Assembly (NCBI GenBank): GCA_035547755.1
Contig: DASZUG010000002.1
Span: 124,001-188,000 of the forward strand
Direction: 5' to 3'
DNA length: 64,000 nt
Origin: Mesorhizobium_L sp035547755
Lineage (GTDB): Bacteria > Pseudomonadota > Alphaproteobacteria > Rhizobiales > Rhizobiaceae
Each line of letters opens with the position of its first letter. Position 1 is the stretch's first letter. The notes below the pieces were generated by a model. That model was not told the origin of the DNA, made no database searches, and saw only the letters and a program-made list of their open reading frames with translations. Made by a program: the position numbers and the translations under genes. Of this stretch, positions 33,564 through 40,615 are shown one piece after another.

Positions 33564-35843
33564 ATGGCCAGGAAAAAAGGGAACGAGCGCATCGAGCCAA
33601 GCTTCGACGGGCCGTCGCGCAATCGCGCCGACGACGGTCTTTCGGTGAGCGAGGAGGATCGTGTCATGCCCGCTGGCCGCCGCAAGCCGTCCGCCAACAA
33701 AAAATCCTCGAAATCGCCGTCCGTCCGAAGCCGGCGCCGCTCCAGGCCGCGGCGCGGCTTCCTGGGTTTCGTCACACGCGCGGTCTACTGGTGTTTCGTT
33801 CTGGCGATCTGGGGCGGCATCGCCTGCGCCGCCGTGGTCGCCTATTACGGCGCCAAAATGCCGAGCGCAACGACATGGGCTATCCCGGACCGGCCGCCCA
33901 ATGTCAAGATCGTCTCGGTCGACGACAAGCTGATCGCCAACCGTGGGCTGACGGGCGGCGAATCGCTCGGTCTCGACGAGATGTCGCCCTATATCCCCAA
34001 GGCCATCGTCGCCATCGAAGACCGGCGCTTCTATTCGCATTTCGGCATCGACCCGATCGGCCTGACCCGCGCCATGGTCGCGAACCTCGTCGAGGGTCAT
34101 GTCTCCGAGGGTGGCTCGACCCTGACGCAGCAGCTCGCGAAAAACCTCTTCCTCACGCCCGAGCGCACCGTTGAGCGCAAGGTTCAGGAGGTGCTCCTGG
34201 CGCTGTGGCTGGAACATAAATTCACCAAGGACCAGATCCTCGACATGTACCTCAACCGGGTCTATTTCGGCTCGGGCGCCTATGGCGTGGAGGCGGCATC
34301 GCGCCGCTATTTCGGCAAGTCCGCGCGCGACGACACGCTTGCGGAAGCCGCGCTTCTCGCGGGACTGGTCAAGGCGCCGTCGCGGCTCTCGCCGGCACAT
34401 GACCCGAAGGCCGCATGGGCGCGGGCTCAGGTCGTGCTGCAGGCCATGTACGACCAGGGGATGATCGACAAGACGCAACTTGCAACGGCGATGAAGCAGC
34501 CGGCGTCTCGCGCGCCCGCCTACTGGACCGGATCGCAGAACTATGTCGCCGACCAGGTGATGAAGGAATTGCCGGACCTGATCGGCAAGGTGAACACCGA
34601 TATCGTCGTCCATACGACGGTCGATCTCGATCTCCAGAAGGTCGCGGAGAAATCGATCCACGGCCTGATCGAGAAATATGGGGCAAAGCGCCATGTCAGC
34701 CAGGCGGCGCTCGTGTCGATCGACAATACAGGCGCCGTCCGCGCCATGATCGGCGGCGCCAACTATGCGTCGAGCCAGTATGACCGGGCCTCGGAGGCGA
34801 AACGGCAACCCGGTTCGGCCTTCAAGCCTTTCGTCTATACCGCCGCGATGGAAGCCGGCCGCACGCCCGACAGCATCCGCAATGACGCGCCGGTCAAGAT
34901 CGGCAACTGGACGCCGGCGAATTATGGCGGGGAATATTTCGGCCGGGTCACGCTCGCCGAAGCATTGGCGCGCTCGCTCAATTCCGTCGCGGCCCAGCTT
35001 GTCATGGAAGTCGGCCCACAGACCGTGGTAAGCGTCGCTCACAGACTCGGCATCCAGTCCAAACTCGACCCGAACTACTCGATCGCACTTGGAACGTCGG
35101 TGGTGACGCCGCTTGAATTGACCGCGGCCTATGTGCCCTTCGCCAATGGCGGCTTCAAACCCACCGTTCATTTCGTCCGAAGCATCACCACCACAAGCGG
35201 AAAGGTGCTCTACAAATTCCCCGACAAGGCGGAGCCGCGCGTTCTGAAACCCGAGATTGTCGGCGAGATGAACGCGATGATGAAACAGACCATCATGCAT
35301 GGGACCGCCAGGCGCGCCGGATTTGGCTGGCCCGCGGCTGGCAAGACGGGCACAAGCCAGGATTATCGCGACGCGTGGTTCCTCGGCTATACGGCCAATT
35401 TGACGACCGGCGTCTGGTTCGGCAATGACGACAACTCGCCGATGAAAAGCGTAACAGGCGGCTTTCTGCCGGCGATGGCGTGGCACGACTTCATGGCGGC
35501 CGCCCATAAGGGCGTGCCGGTCAAGGATCTGCCGGGCGATTGGCACCCCGCGCCCAACAACAACATCCCCGCGGTTGCGGTCAGCGAAGACGAGGACCAG
35601 TCGCCGCAGAACGGCAATCCTTCCATGCCGTCTTTGCTTGGCAATGGCCAGCCACCCGTCCATGGGACGCTTCCGCCGGTGCAAGCGCCGCGGCCGCCGG
35701 CTGACCTGACATCGCGCGCCGACGATGGTGGCGATGTGACCGCGTCGATGGGCGGCCCGGTGCCTCCGGCCGATGTCGGGGGATCAAGGCAACACCACAG
35801 GCACGCGTCGATCCTGGATATCATTCTCGGCCGCACGCAGTAG
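33564..35843 (+). CDS. class A penicillin-binding protein (PBP1-type, bifunctional)
   Basis: This is a peptidoglycan glycosyltransferase/transpeptidase of about 759 residues. A short basic tail precedes one membrane anchor (RAVYWCFVLAIWGGIACAAVVAYY, about 75-98). The glycosyltransferase domain has IEDRRFYSHFGIDPIGL and GGSTLTQQLAKNLFL. The transpeptidase has SxxK in PGSAFKPF, SLN in ARSLNSVAAQL, and KTGTS. A Pro-rich tail follows. The start at 33564 has AAGGGG upstream; an ATG at 33549 is also possible. It polymerises and cross-links the cell wall. The divergent neighbour is a beta-lactamase-like gene. Confidence 0.94.
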   Translation: MARKKGNERIEPSFDGPSRNRADDGLSVSEEDRVMPAGRRKPSANKKSSKSPSVRSRRRSRPRRGFLGFVTRAVYWCFVLAIWGGIACAAVVAYYGAKMPSATTWAIPDRPPNVKIVSVDDKLIANRGLTGGESLGLDEMSPYIPKAIVAIEDRRFYSHFGIDPIGLTRAMVANLVEGHVSEGGSTLTQQLAKNLFLTPERTVERKVQEVLLALWLEHKFTKDQILDMYLNRVYFGSGAYGVEAASRRYFGKSARDDTLAEAALLAGLVKAPSRLSPAHDPKAAWARAQVVLQAMYDQGMIDKTQLATAMKQPASRAPAYWTGSQNYVADQVMKELPDLIGKVNTDIVVHTTVDLDLQKVAEKSIHGLIEKYGAKRHVSQAALVSIDNTGAVRAMIGGANYASSQYDRASEAKRQPGSAFKPFVYTAAMEAGRTPDSIRNDAPVKIGNWTPANYGGEYFGRVTLAEALARSLNSVAAQLVMEVGPQTVVSVAHRLGIQSKLDPNYSIALGTSVVTPLELTAAYVPFANGGFKPTVHFVRSITTTSGKVLYKFPDKAEPRVLKPEIVGEMNAMMKQTIMHGTARRAGFGWPAAGKTGTSQDYRDAWFLGYTANLTTGVWFGNDDNSPMKSVTGGFLPAMAWHDFMAAAHKGVPVKDLPGDWHPAPNNNIPAVAVSEDEDQSPQNGNPSMPSLLGNGQPPVHGTLPPVQAPRPPADLTSRADDGGDVTASMGGPVPPADVGGSRQHHRHASILDIILGRTQ

Positions 35844-35921
35844 TCGCCACGGCGCCGCAGGCGCCAGCCGGCCTCTCGCCAGAACGGCACTGCTCGTCTA
35901 CATAGAGCGGGGAGAAACGAG

Positions 35922-36686
35922 ATGGCCCAGACCGACGCCCGCAAGACCGACACCCGCAAGACCCTGGTCCTGACCGGCGCGAGCCGCGGCATCGGCCACG
36001 CCACCGTGAAGCGCTTTTCGCGCGAGGGCTGGCGCGTCATCACCTGCTCCAGACAGGATTTCGCGGAAAACTGCCCGTGGCCTGCTGGGCCCGAGGACCA
36101 TATCAAGGTCGATCTTGCCAATCAGGAGGATGTCGGCATCGCCATTGCCGAGATCCGGCATCGCCTGGAGGCGAATGGCGGACAGTTGCACGCGCTGGTC
36201 AACAATGCCGCCATCTCGCCCAAACGCGACGAGGGCAACCGCCTCAATTCGCTGGAAACGCCGATGCAATTGTGGCGCGACGTCTTCCAGGTTAATTTCT
36301 TTGCCCCCATCATGCTGGCGCGCGGCCTGTTCAAGGAATTGACGGCCTCCAAGGGATCGATCGTCAATGTGACGTCCATCGCCGGCGGCCGCGTCCATCC
36401 CTTCGCCGGGACAGCCTATGCCACCTCCAAGGCCGCTCTCGCCTCGCTGACCCGCGAGATGGCGGCGGATTTCGGGCCGCATGGGGTGCGCGTCAATGCC
36501 ATCGCGCCCGGCGAGATCGACACGGCGATCCTGTCGCCGGGAACCGAGAAGCTGGTGGAGAGCATTCCGCTTCGCCGGCTCGGCCAGACGGCGGAAGTGG
36601 CCGATATCATTTTCTTCCTCTGCTCCGGCCAATCGTCCTACGTCACCGGCGCCGAGATCCATATCAATGGCGGCCAGCACGTGTGA
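35922..36686 (+). CDS. short-chain dehydrogenase/reductase
   Basis: This is a classical SDR of 254 residues. The cofactor loop is VLTGASRGIGHATVKRF, NNAAISP stabilises the central sheet, Ser is in IVNVTSIAGG, and the catalytic pair is in YATSKAALASL. The C-terminus SSYVTGAEIHINGGQHV is typical. The N-terminus has an unusual short repeat, DARKTDTRKT. A GGGGAG ribosome site precedes the ATG. Its substrate is unknown, and it is followed by a repeat cluster. Confidence 0.92.
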   Translation: MAQTDARKTDTRKTLVLTGASRGIGHATVKRFSREGWRVITCSRQDFAENCPWPAGPEDHIKVDLANQEDVGIAIAEIRHRLEANGGQLHALVNNAAISPKRDEGNRLNSLETPMQLWRDVFQVNFFAPIMLARGLFKELTASKGSIVNVTSIAGGRVHPFAGTAYATSKAALASLTREMAADFGPHGVRVNAIAPGEIDTAILSPGTEKLVESIPLRRLGQTAEVADIIFFLCSGQSSYVTGAEIHINGGQHV

Positions 36687-36714
36687 TCACACGGATACCC
36701 GGCTCCTCGCCCAT

Positions 36715-36955
36715 GTTTTGGTGCGTCCTTCGAGGCTCGCTCCGCTCGCACCTCAGGATGAGGACCGCCGGTGCCTCTTCCGCACCTCATGGTTCCTGCG
36801 GCTTGCTCCGCTCGCACCTCAGGATGAGGACCGCCGGTGCTGACTCGACCCCGAGATGTTGAAAAGCCGGGGAATAGCGGCTTTGGCGAAGCGATAAGCT
36901 GCTGACTCCCTCATCCTGAGGTGCGAGCGAAGCGAGCCTCGAAGAACGCACCGCA
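36715..36955. repeat. second cluster of CGCACCTCAGGATGAGG repeats
   Basis: Two direct copies (near 36721-36766 and 36789-36833) and one inverted copy (36910-36950) of the same element as at 31.4-31.7 kb fill the gap between the SDR and the MarR gene. The ends carry GTGCGTCCTTCGAGGCTCGC or its complement. These two genes converge, so the element may also act as a terminator. Confidence 0.8.
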
Positions 36956-36956
36956 T

Positions 36957-37397
36957 TCACGTCAGCTTCGTCAGGAGCCTGAGCAGCGTCGCGGCTTCGC
37001 GCGCGTTGAGAGGAGCGAGCGTCTCATCTGTGATTGTCGCGGCGGCCCGGAGCAGGCCGCCGACGATTGCGCGTCCCTCTTCCGTCAGGCTGACGACGAT
37101 GCGGCGGCGATCTTCCCTGTCGGGCGTCAGGCCGACAAGATTGCGCGCCTTCAACCGGTCGATGACGCCCTTGATGGTCGCTGCATCCATGGCAACCATG
37201 ACGCCAAGCTGGTTCTGCGAGGTCGAGCCGATTTCATCCAGCTTGGCGAGCGCGGCGAATTGCGGTGGCGTCAGGTCGGAAATGTGCTTCGCAAAGATCG
37301 CCACATGCCGCTGGTTGGCCTTGCGCAGGAGAAAGCCGATCTGCTCATCGAGTTCATAGCCTTCCTCGGTCGAGGCAAGTTTTTGCCCGGCGGTCAT
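36957..37397 (-). CDS. MarR family transcriptional regulator
   Basis: This is a 146-residue winged-helix regulator. FAALAKLDEIGSTSQNQLGVMVAMDAATIKGVIDRLKARNLVGLTPDREDRRRIVVSLTEEG gives the recognition helix and wing. It is the last gene of the Mo-hydroxylase operon and overlaps DUF1185 by four bases, so it probably senses a pathway substrate or intermediate and autoregulates. The palindrome near 44383-44410 upstream of the first gene is its most likely site. Confidence 0.92.
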   Translation of the reverse strand: MTAGQKLASTEEGYELDEQIGFLLRKANQRHVAIFAKHISDLTPPQFAALAKLDEIGSTSQNQLGVMVAMDAATIKGVIDRLKARNLVGLTPDREDRRRIVVSLTEEGRAIVGGLLRAAATITDETLAPLNAREAATLLRLLTKLT

Positions 37398-37975
37398 CGA
37401 AGCCCGTCCTCACCCTTGACATCGGCCGTGGCGAGACCGCCCATGCGGTTGTGGACGCGCGGGCCGCAGGCCATGACGAGGCAAAACAGGATCTCGTCGG
37501 GGCGCGGCCCGTCCGGCATCGAAACCGTCATGGCGTCGAAATGACTGCGTACATAGGCGGCGTTGATGTGGCCGATCGGCACGTCGAGGGATGCCCCGAA
37601 CGCGCCGACTTTCATCGCCGAGGGAACGATGGCCTTCGCCTTGCCGAGCCGGTCGCGCATCGCATAGCCGCCCGGTACGTGCCAGAGCGCGCCATGCTCG
37701 ATCTCACCCGCCGTGCCGACGATGGCGCCCTTGCCGTAGCCATCTATCGCTCCGATGCCGCCCAAGGCGGCAATCAGCCTGTCGGTCAGCACCAGCCCGA
37801 GCGGCTTCAGATCCTCCATTCCGGGCTGCACATCCTCGACATATTTGCCGGCAAAGGGGTTCTTCACCAGCGCCATCGCCGCCGCCCTGCGACGCGGTTC
37901 GGCCGGCGCCGACCCGCCTTCGTGCAGGATCTCCTCGGTGAGGACGGAAATGCGGCGGATCGGGAATTCAGGCAT
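37394..37975 (-). CDS. amino acid synthesis family protein (DUF1185)
   Basis: This is a 193-residue member of the PF06684-type family (often named amino acid synthesis protein). Characteristic segments are RRISVLTEEILHEGG near the start, KNPFAGKYVEDVQPGMEDL, VGTAGEIEHGALWHVPGGYAMRD and CGPRVHNRMGGL. Its molecular function is not established. Here it is embedded in the putative nicotinate operon with eight-base overlap to UPF0280 and four-base overlap to MarR. This argues for a step or helper role in ring cleavage, which is inference. Confidence 0.85.
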   Translation of the reverse strand: MPEFPIRRISVLTEEILHEGGSAPAEPRRRAAAMALVKNPFAGKYVEDVQPGMEDLKPLGLVLTDRLIAALGGIGAIDGYGKGAIVGTAGEIEHGALWHVPGGYAMRDRLGKAKAIVPSAMKVGAFGASLDVPIGHINAAYVRSHFDAMTVSMPDGPRPDEILFCLVMACGPRVHNRMGGLATADVKGEDGLR

Positions 37976-38888
37976 GACGTGGCTCCGTGGATGGTTTGAT
38001 GGGGCGACGCCTACGTTGCCTCGGGGGCGCGAAGGGGCGCAAGCTTTCGAGACGGAAACTCTCCCCGCTTATGCGGAGGTCGCCGGCGAGAAACAGCGCG
38101 GCCGCTTCGATCAGCCCGCGCTTGCGATAGCTCTCGGCAACAGCCAATCCGCGATCGAGCGCTTCGGCGATTTCGTCACCTTCGAGCAGGCCGACATGCG
38201 TCGTGACCAGCCTTTCGCGAAGATCGCTGTCCGGCGCGAGATCGCAAGCCGGCTCGCGCCTGATCGCCGGATGTCCCGGCAGATCGACGGCATTGGCGAT
38301 CAACGTCGCGGCGACATCGGCCGTGGCGCCATCCTCCGCCAGCACCGTCACTGCGTCGGCAATGCCGAGCGAGAAGCTGCGACCGCGCCAGCCGCTCGTG
38401 GCGATGCCGCGCACAGGATCCCCGGCGCGGATATGCAGCCGGTCGGAAAAGCCATGGCCGGTGCCGGCGATCGCCGCCTTCATCGCCTGTCCCGGCGCAA
38501 GATGGACGGCGATATCGCCGCCGTCATTGACATAGGCGCGATTAAGCTTCCGGCCTTCCGTCAACGCCGCCAGCATCTCGTCCGCCACCGAACCGGCCAC
38601 TGCCGCCATAGGCGTAATGAAAATATCGGCAAAACGGCAGGCGGCCTCTTCCATGCGCCGCGCGGTTGGGCCGACGAAGGAACGCGGCTTGCGCTCCGAG
38701 GGCCGGCGCAACGCGCCAAGTTCGGCAACCAGTTCGTCCAATATCGTTTCGAAACGCCGTGCCGCCTGCCGATAGCCGGCTTCGACCTCGTCGGGCGCGC
38801 CGAAAGCCTCCACGACCAAATCGATCGGCCCGTGGTTCATGTGCAGCCGTTTGCTGCCCGGCAGCCAGGAGATTTGCGGCCCGTTCAT
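37968..38888 (-). CDS. UPF0280 family protein
   Basis: This is a 306-residue protein of the UPF0280 (ApbE-like fold) group. SFVGPTARRMEEAACRFADIFITPMAAVAGSVADEML and RAYVNDGGDIAVHLAPGQ are family marks, followed by IATSGWRGRSFSLGIADAVTVLA. ApbE-like proteins handle flavin, which would suit a redox operon, but no flavin transfer has been shown for this group. It overlaps the reductase-like gene by four bases. The C-terminus (PPRQRRRRPIKP) is basic. Confidence 0.85.
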   Translation of the reverse strand: MNGPQISWLPGSKRLHMNHGPIDLVVEAFGAPDEVEAGYRQAARRFETILDELVAELGALRRPSERKPRSFVGPTARRMEEAACRFADIFITPMAAVAGSVADEMLAALTEGRKLNRAYVNDGGDIAVHLAPGQAMKAAIAGTGHGFSDRLHIRAGDPVRGIATSGWRGRSFSLGIADAVTVLAEDGATADVAATLIANAVDLPGHPAIRREPACDLAPDSDLRERLVTTHVGLLEGDEIAEALDRGLAVAESYRKRGLIEAAALFLAGDLRISGESFRLESLRPFAPPRQRRRRPIKPSTEPRHA

Positions 38889-40417
38889 GCCTCACCCGGC
38901 AGGCGACGCAACTGCCTGAGCGGCGGCCAGGGATTGCCGCCCGGCACGTCGCGGCCAAGGCGCGGATTGAGATATTCGCCGCCTTTCGCGATGACATCCT
39001 CGACGCTACGGATCGAACCGACATGGCCGCCGATGCGTTCGTAATCGTCGCGCCTCAGCGTGAATTCGATCGGCGCAACCAGCGCCGGCGTCGGCACGGA
39101 GCCGAAGGAGTTCTCCGGCATGCGGGCCACGTCCACCATCAGCGTGATGCCGCCGCCCGGCCAGATATAGACCGGCGCGCCGCCGCAGGTGACATAGGTT
39201 TTCAGCCCATGCACGGAGCGCGTCAGATGGACTGGATTTTCCGTCACGCCGGCGCGCAGAGAGCCGCCGGCGCCGCCGACGAAGAGCACGGTGCAAAGCG
39301 CTGGCTCGCAATTCTCCTCGATCAGATCGACGGATTTCCTGAGCCTTTCGGGGAAGGGCTTTGCGACCGGTTTCAGATTTTCATCCAGCTCGAAATAGGC
39401 GAACTGCTCGCCGGTGGTCGAGACCATCAGCAGCGACAGGCCGGGCCGCGCGCCTTTTTTCGCGTTCCACTCGCCGAGGATTTCGAGCGGATCGGCGATC
39501 AGCGTGCCGCCCCAGCCGAGTCCCGGTTCGGAAACCTTGAAATAGCGGCCGGGGGTGGAGCGCCGGCCGAGGATCTTGATCCCTGTCTCCTGCCAGCCGA
39601 TGACCTTGCCGGCCTGGTGCTCGGAAACGACGCCGGTGATGTGATCGTCCACCACCACCACCTCGTCGACGAGGTCCTTCCATTGCGAGGCAAACATGCC
39701 GATCGTCGCCGAACCGCAGCCGACGCGCATGCGGTTCTCCACCTTGCCGTCGATGACCGGCGGCTTGCCGGACTGGACGATCAGGCTCGTGCCTCCGTCG
39801 ATGGTGAGTTCGACCGGTTTCTTGTTGCAGAGGTCGAGAAGCGCTTCGCAGGTGGCGCGGCCTTCGGCCTTGGAGCCGCCGGTCAGATGCGCGACGCCGC
39901 CGAGCGACAGCATCTGCGAGCCGTATTCGCCGGTGGTGACATGGCCGACCGCCTCCCCCTTCGCCCGCACCGTCGCGGTCTCGTCGCCGACATGCCGGTC
40001 GGTGTCGATCTTGATCTTGACGCCGCAATAGGAAAATATGCCTTCCGTCACGACCGTGACGAGATCGACGCCTTCGACCTCCTGGCTGACGATGAAGGGC
40101 GCCGGCTTGTAATCGGGATAGGTCGTGCCGGCGCCGATGGCGCTGACGAAGCGTCGGCCCCTGACGAGTTCGCCATCCCACTTCTCGCCTTCGGCAAGAA
40201 AGGGCACCACCGCGCCGCCGGTCTCTTCCGAGTGTTCGAGGATGGTCAACGGATCCGAACGGACGATGTGGCCGCCGACATTGCCGTAGCGGTCGCAAGC
40301 GCCGGTGCGGCCCTCGGCAATGTAGCACATGACCGGACAGGCATCGCAGCGGATCTTGCCGCCCGCCTCCTTGGCGCCCGGATCATGCGTTTCGAAACGT
40401 TCGGAAAGTTCACTCAT
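38885..40417 (-). CDS. 6-hydroxynicotinate reductase-like iron-sulfur protein
   Basis: This is a 510-residue protein of the kind annotated as 6-hydroxynicotinate reductase. Near the N-terminus four cysteines form a likely 4Fe-4S site: C24, C27, C31 and C41 (CDACPVMC...GAC). Two further glycine-rich parts are VGCGSATIGMF and FVGGAGGSLRAGV. In Eubacterium barkeri the enzyme of this name reduces 6-hydroxynicotinate to 1,4,5,6-tetrahydro-6-oxonicotinate using ferredoxin. The start chosen (MSELSERF) follows the repeat. The frame extends to 40555, but that part is repeat-encoded. It overlaps UPF0280 by four bases. Confidence 0.8.
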   Translation of the reverse strand: MSELSERFETHDPGAKEAGGKIRCDACPVMCYIAEGRTGACDRYGNVGGHIVRSDPLTILEHSEETGGAVVPFLAEGEKWDGELVRGRRFVSAIGAGTTYPDYKPAPFIVSQEVEGVDLVTVVTEGIFSYCGVKIKIDTDRHVGDETATVRAKGEAVGHVTTGEYGSQMLSLGGVAHLTGGSKAEGRATCEALLDLCNKKPVELTIDGGTSLIVQSGKPPVIDGKVENRMRVGCGSATIGMFASQWKDLVDEVVVVDDHITGVVSEHQAGKVIGWQETGIKILGRRSTPGRYFKVSEPGLGWGGTLIADPLEILGEWNAKKGARPGLSLLMVSTTGEQFAYFELDENLKPVAKPFPERLRKSVDLIEENCEPALCTVLFVGGAGGSLRAGVTENPVHLTRSVHGLKTYVTCGGAPVYIWPGGGITLMVDVARMPENSFGSVPTPALVAPIEFTLRRDDYERIGGHVGSIRSVEDVIAKGGEYLNPRLGRDVPGGNPWPPLRQLRRLPGEA

Positions 40418-40427
40418 GGGCGCCGCC

Positions 40428-40590
40428 TTTCCCTCCCCCTCGAGGGGAGGGTGGACAATCGCCGGAGGCGATTGGACGGGTGGGGTCGCAGCCAACGGGC
40501 GTGACGTTCCTCTTTTTGAACGAAGTAAGGTTGAGAACGGCCGCGAGCACCCCACCCCGATCCGCTTCGGGGATCGACCCTCCCCTCAAG
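40428..40590. repeat. palindromic repeat between Mo-hydroxylase and reductase genes
   Basis: Outer arms CCCTCCCCCTCGAGGGGAGGG and CCCTCCCCTCAAGGGGGAGGG flank the inner hairpins CAATCGCCGGAGGCGATTG and GATCCGCTTCGGGGATC. It is of the same family as the element inside polA. It separates two genes of an otherwise overlapping operon and so may modulate the ratio of their products. Confidence 0.75.
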
Positions 40591-40615
40591 GGGGAGGGAA
40601 AGGCGCGCGCCCGGC

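Noticed and set aside
33492..35684. A 730-codon open frame on the minus strand opposite the PBP gene
   Set aside because: The sense strand encodes a PBP with all catalytic motifs. The antisense frame has no family features.
40418..40555. An N-terminal extension of the 6-hydroxynicotinate-reductase-like protein
   Set aside because: The extra 46 codons are the intergenic palindromic repeat. The protein family starts near MSELSERF, so this was not called a third coding repeat insertion.
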